64,000 nt of DNA. It comes from Ceratorhiza oryzae-sativae. Its lineage: Eukaryota; Basidiomycota; Agaricomycetes; Cantharellales; Ceratobasidiaceae. This document shows, piece after piece, positions 11,469-23,376 of this stretch. The stretch's first letter is position 1; every line of letters begins with the position of its first letter. The position numbers and the translations under genes were made by a program. The stretch is taken from contig JARWMV010000232.1 of NCBI GenBank assembly GCA_030998015.1, positions 1,054,001 to 1,118,000 on the forward strand, given 5' to 3'. The notes beneath the pieces are model-generated. The model was not told where the DNA came from, ran no database searches, and was given only the letters and a program-made list of their open reading frames with translations.

Positions 11469-14106
11469 TCATGATGATTGATGATGCAAAGCGGCATATG
11501 AGCCCCCTAGCCTCATGAGTTCTTCATGTCGCCCCAGCTCAGTGATGGTCCCCCTTTCAAAAACGGCGATCTGTACGCTAAACATGAGCTGCGATCGGAC
11601 GCTGGCATAGTAATGACACGTACTCTATCGGCCAAGCGCGCCTCTTCCAATCGGTGGGTAATGAATATGGTTGTACGTTTCCGAGGTCTTGTTTCATCCG
11701 TACCCAAGAGCGAACGATACACTTGTCTGACGGCCTCGGGGGACAACGAGGCAGTTGGCTCATCCAGACAAACCAAATCTGCGGAACCAAGTCGCATGAA
11801 TGCGCGCGACAACGCCAATCGCTGCCACTAGTATTTCACTCAATCAATCTCCATCAAGACGTGTAAGATCACAGCGCATACCTCTCCCCCACTCAACCCG
11901 AAGCGTTCATCTGGCCGGTATCCGTCTGCGCTGCCCCCCGGAACGCGGGCACGAGGTGTGCCACGGTTTCTATGCGTAGGCGTGCCAAAGCCTCCAAAGT
12001 CTAGCTTGGTCTCGAGTCCGTATGGTAACGAGTCGACGAGACTGGCTGCGCTCCCTCGTGCCAAAGCTCCCCCAATGGCTTCGTCGGAGGAAATGTGTGA
12101 TATGTCGCCAGTGCCAATGTTTTCGCGAATAGTGGCATTTCCAAATCTGGAAAATGACTGAAAAAGCGCGGTGGTGCGGCGATGTAGGTCGACCGGTGAG
12201 TAGCGGCGCACATCCACTCCGTTGACGAGAAACTCTCCCGAGGTAAAGTCAAACAGGCGGAGCAGGACGTGCATGAGAGTCGTTTTGCCTGTCAGGCGAT
12301 GCAATAAATTAGCGCTGTTTCACGTGGAAATTGGACCGGATATTTGGACGTACCGGCACCATTGATCCCAACGATGGCAAGTGTCTCGCCCGCTCGGACA
12401 TCCAAGTTTATGCACCTCAATGTTGGTTCCGATTGGCCAGGGTAAGTGAAGGTTACATTCCTGCGGGGTTGAAAAAAATAAACGTAAAAAAATCGGCTAG
12501 GATGAATCGGGTAAAAATTGCGTACTTGAGCTGTAAAGCCATCCCACCCTCGGGGTTTTGCTCATACTCGGCCTTAATCTCCGACGCGGGCTCGAGCGCG
12601 GGCTTAAGATTGAGCGAAGCGTGGAAGGCAGCCATCAAGAATACCGCCTGGAAGGCCATTGAAAAGGTAGTCGCAAGCGATGAGAACGTGAAGGCGAGTT
12701 GTTGGACTGCCGATCGATACATGGTAATTGTCCCCAGAGAAGACTTGCCGACTTGAAGTGCAATTGGGATCTGAAACATGCAATCCGATAAGCCGTGCTC
12801 TTTAATTTAAGACTAAACTGTCACGTACGTGCTGGAGCATACCAAATAGTTCGGACGAGCTCGAACGGGCCATCTCTCGAAAAGTACTAGCGGTTGTTGA
12901 CTCTTGGGAGCCGGACAGCCCCAGGACAGATCTGCGAGCAGCGGCCCAGTTGTCCAAAATCCAATCGCCTAGTCCGAACAAGAGAATCTCCGGCTTGTGG
13001 AAATGATCATAAGCCAAGTTGCGCATACGCTCATGTCGTTCCGAGTGTTCAGCGCCTTCAGGCCCTTGGCCGTATTCTGGCCAAGGGCAAGATAAAAGTT
13101 GAGAGACTCGAGAGCCAGCCCACGAGAAAAAGGTAGGTAAAAATGCAAATGCAAGCATAAGAATATGCGAAGTGTCACGGAAGCCGGCTGACATAGACCA
13201 GACAAGGTAAAGTTGAGTAGCGAGTTCGGAAATAGTTGAAACCGTGCGAATGAGATCAAAAGGCGAAAGCAATCCAAAGCCACCCGCTCCCGAAAAGGAT
13301 CGCACAAACATGTCAGATTCTTGCAACAGCGCATTCACATCTGGATCCGCCAGGGTGGGTATGTCCAACTTGAGCCTGAGCTGGATCTGGAGGTATTCGA
13401 CACGATATCTGACGCTCTGTTGGACCAAGGTCTCGTTATGGGTGCTGCGGGGGGAGGGGGGGGGGTGAGTATGCGTGTGATCTGAATAGATTTAGGCCTA
13501 CGTGATGGAGTCAAAGAGCGATTCGGCGAGCATGCGAAGAATTTCGACTAGCAACGATCTGCCAATCTTGGCTAGCGCGATGTCACCACTCATAATGGTT
13601 GTTTGGACCTGTCGGGGGATTCTTAGTCACAGGAAATCTTCGCTCGGCGTTTGCAAACCTACTGCATCGATGATCCCAGCCTGCGAATGAAGTCGCACGG
13701 CGGGGAGGATGCCCCGCACGAGATTGTGGAGGATGAGAGCGACCGTGCGCATGGGGTGGACACCCCAGAGGAGCTCGAGCAAGTCGATGACGCACACAGA
13801 CAGGATGCGCAGGGCGACCAGGATGTTGGTCGGGGTGAGCCGACGCTGTTGGCCAGGTACGAGCGTCTGTCCTTGGCCAACCTGCCGCGAGGCGAGCCAC
13901 GCCTGGTATATGTTGTCCTGTTTTGAGTTGATTGTGCTGACCGGCTCGTCCATCAACCCATCGTCGGGGTCCGGGTGGTGGAGCGGAGAGTGGTGGCCGT
14001 CTATGTCTGGGTGGTAGTAGTCCGGATGCTTGTCTGGGAGACCGAAGCCTAAAGAGTCGCGCAGCCAGACGCAGTGGAGGAGCGTGGGGAGCGCGGAAAA
14101 GAACAT
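11469..14106 (-). CDS. ABC half-transporter (TMD-NBD)
   Basis: ATP-driven membrane exporter of unknown cargo. Exons 14106-13663, 13608-13502, 13444-12829, 12770-12526, 12460-12354, 12288-11882, 11827-11624, 11570-11469 sum to 743 residues in one frame. The N-terminal half carries spaced hydrophobic segments (ILVALRILSVCVIDLLELLW, HILMLAFAFLPTFFSW, SMAFQAVFLMAAF). The C-terminal half is a complete nucleotide-binding domain: Walker A GINGAGKTT split by an intron, Q-loop ALFQSF, signature LSGGEWQRLALSRA, Walker B DLVCLDEPTA, H-loop ITHR. An Arg/Gly-rich insert lies between Q-loop and signature. A further 5' exon is possible: an open frame beginning at an ATG at 14487 can be spliced to the codons just before 14106. 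The intron at 13445-13501 contains a run of G. Not assignable to ATM1, MDR or HMT1 by eye. Confidence 0.85.
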
Positions 14107-15863
14107 GATGGCGGGCGGCTGGAGAACGAGCGCAGCGGACTCTATAAGCGAGCGAAGGGGAGCGGGCAGGGGAGGGGGAAACGTGCAAAAGCAAACGCAC
14201 TCACACAGTAACAGCCCTCAAACATATATCAGGCGGAACAGGGGCTTCGGAGGATAGGATGATGGCCGCCCATGGAGTGCATCGGTGGTAGAGAGTCTCC
14301 GAAACGGCTATAGAGCGGATGCCGGAACGGGCGATGTTCGACCAGCGGGAGCAAGAGATACGCCCAAAAAGGCAAACAGGAGCCGAGACGGGAAATTGAA
14401 AAGTGGGTGAGTAACAATGGTGGTGTAACAGGTCTAGGGACACAGCCGAGCGGCGCAAATACGAGTGGAGAGTGCGACGAAACCACATGTAGAAGTTGCG
14501 ATCCACAGTTGCGCGCGACGTGTTTTTTTGGGCAATTCTAACCGACTCGCCGCCCCAGCACACCGCCTCGTGCCGGGGCCTCCGGAGCTTCGCACTTCCC
14601 CTGGGGGGGCACAGGGTCGCACGCGGTGGGCTCGACGCTGCGCTCCCACACAGCCGACACCATCCACACCGCCCACCGCCCGAGCCGCACCGTTCGGGCC
14701 CACCGCGATCCTGATCGCCCGCCGTTTCCGGAAGCGCTCGCGGGGTCCTCCCCCACGAACCCACCACGTGCCGAGACATCCAGGGCACCTCGCCCCCCCG
14801 TCTGTGCTGCCTCCAGGCGTCTGGGGAACGTCGTGCGTGCGGCTGCTGGAAACCACCGGGGCCCTGCATCGCGCACGAGGCCGCACGCGCGAAACCAGCA
14901 GAAACCCGCCCGAAATCGGTGGGGAAATTCAGAGCACGGGGCGGGCGTGGGTGGGTGTGTGCGGCAGGCAAGACTCACCCGGGCGCCGTCGCGGGCTAGG
15001 CCGACACTCTTGCCAGAAGAAGAAGAAGCATGCAGCGAGCGGCCGCAGAAACGGAGGGGGCAGAGGTCGATCCGTCGCTAGCCAGAATTGGCGCTGGGTG
15101 GGCGTGAGAGCGGGCAAGCGGGGATCTGGTGCCCCGATGTGCAAAGGCGGCATGGGCGGCCCAGCAAGCAGCGCAGACGTCGGAGACAGCGTCGGCTGGA
15201 ATGCGGCCGCCGATGGGGCCTCGAGCTACTGGATCTGGACATGGCGTGCAGCGAGTCGGAAATAGGCTCATGCGCGAGATTGGGCTAATTCCTTGGATTC
15301 AGCTGGGCTCTCGTCGAGACGGTCGAACGCCCATGGACGCCAATCGAACACTCGAGCCCGACCTCGAGGCCAAAGCCACCGTGTGGAGATCCTCGCGAAT
15401 CACGTGCGAGGACCCCAATTAGCGACCGTTTTGGCACAGCAGCGACCACAACCTGGATCCACTTTGCGCGCCAGATGCATACACCCACAGCGCAATGCGC
15501 GCACACACCCACACGCACACACGGCCCCTCGGATGAGACACCTCATGCGTCTCACCGACCTCAAACGCGTCCATGTGGCCAACGCGTGCAAGGCGCGTTT
15601 GATCTACCACCACCGTGGTTCGACACGCTGTGATTGCTCATAGGCTGCCCAACACTAGTCGACACTCGCACAGGGATAACAACGCTAATCGTTCATTCAA
15701 TGCGGTCGCATTCGAAATCAGGACACTACCTCAGGCACAAACCGACACACGAAACGCTAATACAAATGGGTGATCCAGTCCAAAGTCCAGAGGCTGCAAT
15801 GCTAGTACAAGTGACACAAGTCGCAAGGCTTAAACGTTAATCGAATAGCTGAAAACAATAATT
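14107..15863. other. GC-rich intergenic region
   Basis: About 1.7 kb between the ABC gene and the zinc-finger gene. 14500-15300 is strikingly GC-rich with long open frames in several frames on both strands (for example 14465-15265 plus), all Pro/Arg/Gly-rich without any recognisable motif, so I read it as noncoding promoter or leader DNA, apart from a possible ABC first exon up to 14487. A CA-rich simple repeat lies near 15503-15523. Confidence 0.45.
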
Positions 15864-17541
15864 TTAAAATGGAACGGTGCTGTCATACGACTCCATCATC
15901 GGCTTGATCATCCGAGTGCCAGCGAGCGAGAGCGGGGGCATCGGGTCCGAGTCCAGGTCACTCGCATGCCCCCCGTAAGAGCTGTCCATCATCGCAAGCC
16001 AGGACAGGTCGTGTACACGTCAAAGTGATCGCTCGCGCTTGGTCCACCACGGTGATCACGAGCATAGGGTTGATGGCGATGTTGATGCAGATGCAGACGG
16101 CTCTGCACCTGCGGATGCCCCCCATTGAAACCCCCGCGAGGGATGCGATCAACCGGACTAATATCACCATACTGATCTTGAAGGTACTTGAGTGGGGGCG
16201 AATCATGCAAGTGATTGAACATGACAGCGTGACGAGTCGCCACGGGCATCAGGAGAGGTGGCGTCGATACCGTAAGATGAGGACTGGGGTTACCACCGGA
16301 GCTCGAGAGGTGCAGAGTCGAGACTGAATAGCTTTCCATGTGTCCAGGAGGCGATTGAAGCGCAGAAAAAGTCGACTCGTTTGTAGGCAGGCGACTACGC
16401 TCATACAGGCTTCCAATCATTGCTCATCCATAGTATGCATGTCGTACCCGGGTGAATTTACGCGTGGCAAGTTGAAAGGGTGTCCAGGAGAGCTCGAGTA
16501 GTGAGCAGTATACTGAGGAGGAGGCTGAGTGTAGTACTTGGAAGCGGGGGTCGGCGTGTATGCAGGCTCGAAGACGTCTCCAAACGTGGGTCCACCATCG
16601 GCTCTTCGCTCGCACGATAAAAATTGGGGCTAGACGTGACCGTGGACTCACTCGAATAGTCACCCGTGTACGATGGCTCGTATTTGGGGAGAGTCTGACG
16701 CTCGGCCATGTCGTCTTCGTCCTCGTCTTCTTCCTCAGGGGCGGAGAGAGTGACGATGGCACCACGGCGCTTACGCTTAGGGGGTGGAGCGAGAGCTTCC
16801 TCCATTACCTCTTCCTTGACGAGCCGCTCAGCATACGATTTGGCACAGTGGTCCTTTGCGTCCGCAAACTGGCCTTCAGTGGGATCCTTTTTGAAACACT
16901 CCTTGTAATGACGACGAAACTGTTCACGGCGCTTGGCACTAGTGGCCAAATGAACGTCACAAGAGGCGCACAGCAGAAGGATACACTTACACATTACCGC
17001 ACTTGCGACACTTGTATCCGTTGGCAGGGTTGTGCGTTTCCTTTTCGTGGCGAGTCCGAGACGATGGATCACCGAATGCGGAGGTGCATCCGGGATGACG
17101 ACACCGATGGGGACGGGCCCCCGTGCTAATTATAAAGATGGGGTTTGAGCACTCTGAGAAAATAACGAGCAAAGGGTGGCTCACTGGGTATTGCAATGCG
17201 TAATGAGTGCCGTCTTTTGAGAAAATGATTTTTTGCATCCCTTGTGCTTGCAAGCGTACGGCCTAGATGCGCATCAGCGACTGAACGTGGCGCACCACCA
17301 AAACGAAAAGACGCTTACTTGGCGCCATTGTGGGTAGCGAGGTGGCGATTATAGTCACCCAGCTTGGTCCAGCTAAGCGTACAGAATGGACAGTGGTGCT
17401 TGGTGGCCCGAGACTGGCCTGCCAGGGCGAGAGAATGCTCTGGGTTAGAAACCTCTTTGGTAACCTAGTCGGAGCTGGTGAGCGAGAGGCCCAAGGAAAA
17501 GACCAATAGATACGTACGACGTGGGCCAGGTGTCTACCCAT
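15864..17541 (-). CDS. Zinc-finger transcription factor with four C2H2/C2HC fingers
   Basis: Probable nuclear DNA-binding regulator. Exons 17541-17518, 17464-17319, 17262-17185, 17125-16991, 16938-16652, 16601-16448, 16409-16017, 15981-15864 keep phase and give 444 residues. Fingers follow one another from about residue 32: CPFC...HLATH, CKHKGC...H...H, CRHPGC...H....H, and CRKC...H...C, the last being C2HC. Then come a basic patch PPPKRKRRG (likely nuclear signal), an acidic run EEEDEDEDD, and a Ser/Pro/Tyr/His-rich tail. The finger linker TGARPHRC is typical of the class. The last two introns are only 38 and 35 nt; if the final one is not used the protein ends at 15989. Target genes cannot be told from the sequence. 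Confidence 0.78.
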
Positions 17542-18634
17542 TGATAGGAATGCGAGGAGGGATGCGAAGGGGGGGGACAAGGGGGCGGCGTCTCTAAACT
17601 CTACGCAGCGAAGCAGCTGCGTTGAGAGTGCAGCAAACGAGCTCCAAGAGACCGAATACTTGGACAACACAAGGAGCAAGGTCTTTGATACGCCTTAAGA
17701 GGGACCTGTGGGTGAATGGGAAGAGAGCACGATCTATCCCCGGACACTTCAGAGGCCCAAGAATAAATCCCCAAGGTCCAAAGGAGAATATCCCAGAGCC
17801 CCCCATATCCTCGGCACCCCGGAATTAGGGGCCGTTTGAACCCAACCGATCGAGTCGAAATGAGAAAGTGGCTAATTTGGTCAATGAATGAGAGTGAGTT
17901 TGCTCCCGGGTGAGAAATGATTTTCTGGCCGGCTGAATATGGCATAGAATATGATTAGGCGGCATTAAGTAGAGCCATCCATAACGCTCATGTATCCAAA
18001 ATTATTTCCGATTGGTTGAGAAGTCTATGATCGACAGGAAAATCCCGAGGCGCACCCTATTTGCCCATGTCACAGCGGGTAACCCAACTCCGCCAGCGCG
18101 TGCGGGGGTCACGGAAACCATTGTAAAGACTAGACTCGATCGAGACCATGGCACCAACCTTTGCCGGCAGCTCGAGTCAAAGTCAATGTGAGACCCATCA
18201 CGTCATTACAAAAGACAAAAGGAGCTGAAATGCTATTGATTTAACAAAAAGTACTCCCCCGCGGGTTTAATCCCTTTAAAAAATTCTAAAGAATGATTCT
18301 GTGTTGTAGAGAAGTATTGTCGATTCTCCCGCAAGACACTGAGGGATACCAAACAGCATGGCTCGCCCCGCTTTATTGGGCCTCTACCAAATTTTCAATG
18401 AAATGGAATAAATAAATCTTAAAGAATGCTGATATTCGTGTGTTATATCCAATCTCCTGACTCTTCTACCGTGAATGGCGTCTATTCAATCACGTGACTG
18501 TGAAGGCTGATTGACACTTGATTAGCGCCACATCAGCGGGCATCAAGGCCATTACAAATGAAATATATACAGATAGCGATAAAGATAACACCAGGAAAAC
18601 GTCTGCTCCCTCTAAACGAAAATGCTCAAGTCCT
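17542..18634. other. Intergenic region, no gene seen
   Basis: About 1.1 kb upstream of the zinc-finger gene and downstream of the DUF1769 gene. 17950-18500 is AT-rich. Short frames in 17594-17945 are Trp/Gly/Pro-rich and look like shadows of the 5' leader. Nothing recognisable. Confidence 0.4.
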
Positions 18635-19750
18635 CTACTCGTCTCTCAAGATAGTGAACACCACAGCCCAAAATATTTTCCCCTCTCGATCCCGACAGAC
18701 GTACTGCGTGGGACGGTCGACCATGTATTTGCCCAATTCAATGCGAAACGGAAAGCCCCGAATAGATAGCGATAGATTCCGAAAATCGATAAACGAATTA
18801 TGAAAGCTGGCAGTGATAGTATCTGAAGGATCTATACGCGTATGTTTTCGTGCCGGGGTAGACGAAAAGTACTTCTTGCGAGATTTCGGGTCGTTTGCAA
18901 TAATGTCCAGCGCGCGAGAGCGCGGAGAGAGTGAGAGGCGGGAAACGATGGATGGTTGCTGCGGGTTTAGAAGGTCATGACGTCCAGAACCGGACAAGGC
19001 GCGGGGTCGAGTGGGTGGAGGCGAGATCCGTGAGGCACCGCGTACAGCGATTGCGTTTTCACTCTCCGCATCGGGGATGATTCCAGGCCATGGATAAAGG
19101 ACCGCGCCGTGATCTTCGCGTTGGCGGGAGCATTCATCAAAAGACCGCTCGACTGCTCGATCTATGCGGATGCGACTCATGGTGGCGAATGCGGGAGATA
19201 GGATCCAAGGACTCGAGTCCCGGAGGTTGCACTCCATGATTGGCCAGAAGAAGCGCATGGTACGCTCGATGAGTGTCAGTCCGAGAGGCGGAGTATCGCT
19301 GAGTGGTCTGAATGGGTCGAGCCGGTCGCCACAGTGGAGAAGGGAAAGTTAGGTTCAGCTAGACGAACTTTAAATGAATGACATGGACGATACCTACTCG
19401 CGAAGGACAATCCCAAACAACAGGTCGTCGGCAGTTAAGTCCGTGGGTCGCAAATGATCCCCGTACTGGCCTGCGTTCCGAACTGAGTGAGATGCGCATC
19501 TGGCTATCAAAGTCATGAAAGGCGCACCCTGGCATTGGATGCTAAATGTTGCAGTTTTATTTTCGAAATAGCGCGATGAGCTTGGCGGCTGGCTGGCACT
19601 CCCGGGAAAGTCCTTGATGCGAACTGTGATTCGACCCCGAAAGTGAGGAGACCGCACTTCCGACGGATGATCTTCATCATTAACCAACACGACGCTGTGA
19701 GTTGATGGGTCTAAGTTCGGCCCGGCGGTAACGTGGAGGCGATAGTGCAT
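18635..19750 (-). CDS. DUF1769 family protein
   Basis: Conserved fungal protein of unknown function. Two exons, 19750-19398 and 19307-18635, join in phase to 341 residues; the same frame is open up to an ATG at 19831 (368 residues), so the start is uncertain. The N-terminus has the family signature HYRLHVTAGPNLDPSTHSVV followed by RITVRIKDFPG and a region around DLLFGIVLRE. After the join come TMRFFWPIMECNLRDSSPWI and, at the end, a C-terminal motif MVDRPTQYVCRD...FWAVVF. The intron (19308-19397, 90 nt) has alternative acceptors a few codons apart. It is followed upstream by the SSB gene on the same strand, 348 bp away. No function is inferred. Confidence 0.75.
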
Positions 19751-20097
19751 GATAGAACGCCTGGTGAGATATCGTCGGGCCGAGTCGAACACCCTGGAAT
19801 TTATGGGCGGCTGGTGGTCGCAGCTACGCAACCGTGTGCGGCACTGCCTTGGTCGTCCTCGGCGTCAAGCAACGATGGCGCGGCGTCTGCCCTGATGTTC
19901 GTCCGGACACAAGCAGAGGTGGCTAGATCGAGGGCGCTTCGTCACCACTGGCATAGCCACTGGTTTGTGGCGGTTTGCAGCAAATTGCAAGACAGGTCAT
20001 ATCTGAGTGGTGGTTGCGAATACACACAAGTTCGATTGCATTCTATACGACGAAGGCCCAAGGAATCAAGATTGAAACAAAATAAAGGGCTAATTTT

Positions 20098-20775
20098 CTA
20101 ATCTTGATCTTCACCTCGCTCCGCTCGCTTGAGGAGCATAATTTTTTCTAGCAACCCAGCAGGTGAGAGTTGGGAGCACGTCACCGAAAAAACACGTACC
20201 TTGGCGTAGGAAAACCTGCCGCTGCGCTTGGGGAGAGTCCGAAGGCGCGTCTCTCTCAGGCTCTCGCAGCTCGTACTCGGCCTCGACGTAAACGAGGGAT
20301 CTGGGGGCGTCAAACGTCAGATTGAATGCAAATTGTATCACGATCACGCCTTGCCCTTTTGTGAGCTTTTGGAGATATTCCGCCTGGCTCGGACTGAACG
20401 CATAGACCCTGTGCCATGTTGTCGCGGGTGCTTGACGCGCTAATTCAAGAATCTAGGACAGTCCGGGGGAGGCAGAGACATCACATACTGCCGTCTGGGG
20501 AGGGTGCGGATGGTCTTCCCTTAGTCGCTACAATGTATCTGTGTTCCGGGTTAGGGCAGCCGGCTTTTGAGGCGAGGCGCACTTACGACATGTACTCGCG
20601 ATCAGTTTTCGTCGTTCGTATTTCAGGATCAGCCCCCAGATGGCCGACGAGTGTGAGCCGCGCAAAACCGCGGCTCGGGGGGAGGCGAGGTCGCGCATTC
20701 AGCTGGCAATTGTCAATACATGGTCTGGACGCGAGAAACTTAGCTTACGCGTGCGGTGCGGAGACCAGCGAGCAT
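20098..20775 (-). CDS. RIM1: Mitochondrial single-stranded DNA-binding protein
   Basis: OB-fold protein that coats single-stranded mtDNA during replication (family knowledge). Five exons, 20775-20749, 20702-20587, 20538-20489, 20439-20200, 20147-20098, give 160 residues, slightly longer than yeast Rim1. The first 22 residues are rich in Arg and Leu without acidic residues (MLAGLRTARLNARPRL), as expected for a mitochondrial presequence. The SSB core follows: LTLVGHLGADPEIR, then the beta strands around TWHRVYAFS and GVIVIQFAF, and VYVEAEYELRE. The C-terminus is charged (ERGEDQD). All introns are 46-52 nt. It fires away from the CBM48 gene across 207 bp. Confidence 0.86.
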
Positions 20776-20982
20776 TGGGGCAGGGATGGAGAGACACAGG
20801 ATGATATCATGCACGTGACCTGATTATCGGTGTGTTATGGCCTATTTTTGTTTGTGCTCTTCGTCGACCTCATTCTTGACCTGATCGTCGTTCAGACCTT
20901 CATTAACCCCAGCAGCGTCTGTCCTCCCTCTTCTCACGACCCCCTCACGAACCCCTCCGTCTCCGACACCGACTACCACGAC
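20776..20982. promoter_or_regulatory. Divergent promoter, mtSSB / CBM48 gene
   Basis: 207 bp separate the two start codons. It holds a CACGTG E-box (20813-20818) and a pyrimidine-rich leader just upstream of the plus-strand ATG (20983). No TATA box. Confidence 0.5.
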
Positions 20983-23024
20983 ATGGCCGAATACCACACC
21001 GCGACGTTCACATGGTATGCGTCGTCTGTATGCTCGTTTTCACACCGCTCACTATGCGTGCATAGGCCCTCCACTGACGCCGAAGAAGTCATCCTAACTG
21101 GGTCCTTTGATAACGTGAGCTCACGCAACGCGCGCCCCGCTCGCCACCAGAGGCATCTTGCTGACGGCCTCTCCCGCAGTGGTCCAAGTCTGTCCCGCTC
21201 ACCAAGACCGACACTGGTTTTACCGGCACTGGTGAGTCTTTTTCGCCACGTAAATCACAATTTTCTTATCTCGAATGCGCACCAGTCGACCTCCCCTGGG
21301 GCTCCGAGGTGCACTACAAGTACGTCGTCGACGGCACCTGGCAAGCCTGCAAGGAGCAGCCCGTCACGCTCGATGGGTCCAATGATAACAACCTCTATGT
21401 TGTGCCACCCAAGCCTGCGCCCGCTCCCGAGCCCGAGACGCTAGTGGCCGCCGCCGCCCCAGGTCCTGCCTCGGTCCCGGAGACAACCACTGCTGCGTCC
21501 GCCGCAGACACCCCGGTTGCAGCCACACCGAAGTTGTGGCGCCCTCGCCTCTGCCCCCAACTGACCAGGTTCCAGCCACTGATTCGGTGGCTGACGAACC
21601 CACCGAGCCGACTGAGCAGCCAACCGCCACTCCTGCAGTTGCCGCTGCTGCCGCTGTTCTCCCCGAGGCTGCCGTTCCGGCCGTTGCCAAGGCAGAGGAG
21701 GCTGCCGCCCCCGTTATCACCCAGGCCCAGGAAGTCATTGCACCAGTCGTCGAAAAAGTCCAGGAAGTCGTGGCCCCTGCGTCGAAAAGTCCGAGGAAAC
21801 AACCGCACCCGCTGTGGAACAAGCCCAGATCGCTTCGGCCAACCTCCAAGAGGCAGCTGCGCCCCATGTGGAGTACGCAAAGACGACCGCTATTCCTGCA
21901 ATCAACGACGCCCACGCAGACGTCACCACTTCAATTCAATCTGCTACTGCTGATGCTATCCCCGCCATTTCTGCTGGGGTGACCAGTGGTGTGGAGGCAG
22001 CTCAGCCTCACGTCGACGCCGCCAAGGATGCGGCGGCCCCCCACGTCGAGGCTGCCCAGGCTGCTATCACTCCCCACGTCGAAGCTGCACAGGCCGCTAT
22101 CGCGCCTCATGTCGAATCTGCCCAAGCTACCATTGCCCCGCACGTCGAAGCGATCGCCACGAGTGCCCCGGTCCAGACCGTCCAAGCAAAGGTTGAAGAG
22201 CTCGCCGCGACCGACGGGGCCAAGGCAGCCGTCGATACCATCGCTGCAAAGGAAGGCACCGACTCTTCGCTGGGATACGCCCTCTCTGGCATTGGAGCAG
22301 CGATTCACACGATCACTGGTGTTGATCCTGTTAATGCTGACAAAGTACGTGTATGCCTTCTTTCATCAGGGTCCGATTGATTCTGACGTATTTAGCAGAT
22401 TCCCGTCGAGGAATCTGCCACCAAGGAGCCTGCCGCCGCTGCTACTACCCCTGTCGCGGAGCCTATCCCCGCAGTTGCTGAAAGTAAGCCCTTCACCACT
22501 CTGGGGCTCCAGCCTCTTTACGTTGGGGATCATCGGTTACTGACAATTTTTACCCGATAGCCGCTGCAAAGGAAATTCCGGCCACGACTGCTCCTCTAGA
22601 GCCATCTCACCCCTATCCCGATGGCGAACCTGAGGCAGATATCGTAATTGTTGACCCCGTTTCTGAGAAGGTCGAGACTCCAGAGGTTGCCAAGGTCGAG
22701 ACCCCCGCGCCAGAGGCTGCTACTGTAGACACGACCGCCGCCGCGACAGCTGCTGCTACTGATGCAACTGCCGCGGATGCTGCTACTAGCACGACTGAGA
22801 CTGCTCCGACCGAAGGGACAAAAGTCACGACCAAGATTGACACTTCGCTCGAGCCTGAGAATGGCAAGAGCGAGCCCGTCACTCCCGCTGGCAAGGCCCG
22901 CTTCCCATCTGAAAGCGAATCAACACCCACAACGCCAACCAGCGCGGAGAGGAAGAAGCGTCAGTCGCTATTTGGCAAGCTCAAGAGTGTATTCATTGGC
23001 CACAGGGAAAGCAGCTCGCCTTGA
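20983..23024 (+). CDS. CBM48 (AMPK glycogen-binding-like) protein with helical repeats
   Basis: Resembles the yeast Crp1/Mdg1 group: an N-terminal AMPK-type beta-sandwich followed by a long low-complexity tail. Exons 20983-21014, 21066-21114, 21180-21231, 21286-22344, 22399-22483, 22561-23024. CBM48 is residues 1-83, with EEVILTGSFDNWSKSVPL, VHYKYVVDGTWQ and SNDNNLYVVPP. The tail is Ala/Pro/Glu/Val-rich; between 21950 and 22170 an 11-residue unit of the kind AAQAAIAPHVE recurs several times, suggesting amphipathic helices. The C-terminus is basic (ERKKRQSLFGKLKSVF). Two 1-nt frame breaks are needed inside exon 4 (near 21532 and at 21780/21781); with both repaired the length is a multiple of three, about 580 residues. 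Function in carbohydrate or lipid binding is inference. Confidence 0.8.
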
Positions 23025-23376
23025 GAGATCACGCGAAGGACACTTTTTCTTTTTCTTTTTTCTTTCCGAATTTTCCTTGATGACTCGTTTGGTTTGTGTC
23101 TGATTTGGCTGTTGTGTGTGTTACTTTTACTCTGGCTGTATTCTTGATGAGGATATGTTGGAGGGGAAGATCTTTGTGTAACATGCTACAACTCTATCCT
23201 GCAACTCTACCCCGAGCTGCTCATATGCGCCTATTCCCTTCTCTCTCCTTAGATAGATGTGCCTCAATCCAAATTTTCTTTTTTTCTTCACAATGTGGAT
23301 CGATTAATTTCTCTAAGTTTTCACTACCATAAGCTTACGAGTGGCGACAATCAACTATAGATCTCTGTTACAATCC
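23025..23376. other. Convergent 3' intergenic region
   Basis: 352 bp between the stops of two converging genes. T-rich stretches (23047-23060, 23270-23290) are consistent with 3' UTR and poly(A) signals. No ORF. Confidence 0.35.

Noticed and set aside
13445..13501. G-run as a separate regulatory element
   Set aside because: It is inside a normal 57-nt intron of the ABC gene next to the acceptor; no support for a function.
14465..15265. 266-codon open frame, plus strand
   Set aside because: Pro/Arg/Gly/His-rich, no motif, overlapping equally long frames on the other strand; explained by high GC.
16560..17129. 189-codon plus-strand frame
   Set aside because: Antisense to the zinc-finger gene; the minus strand has ordered Cys/His fingers.
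21364..21915. 183-codon frame on the minus strand
   Set aside because: Antisense shadow of the Ala/Pro/Val/Glu repeat tail of the CBM48 gene.
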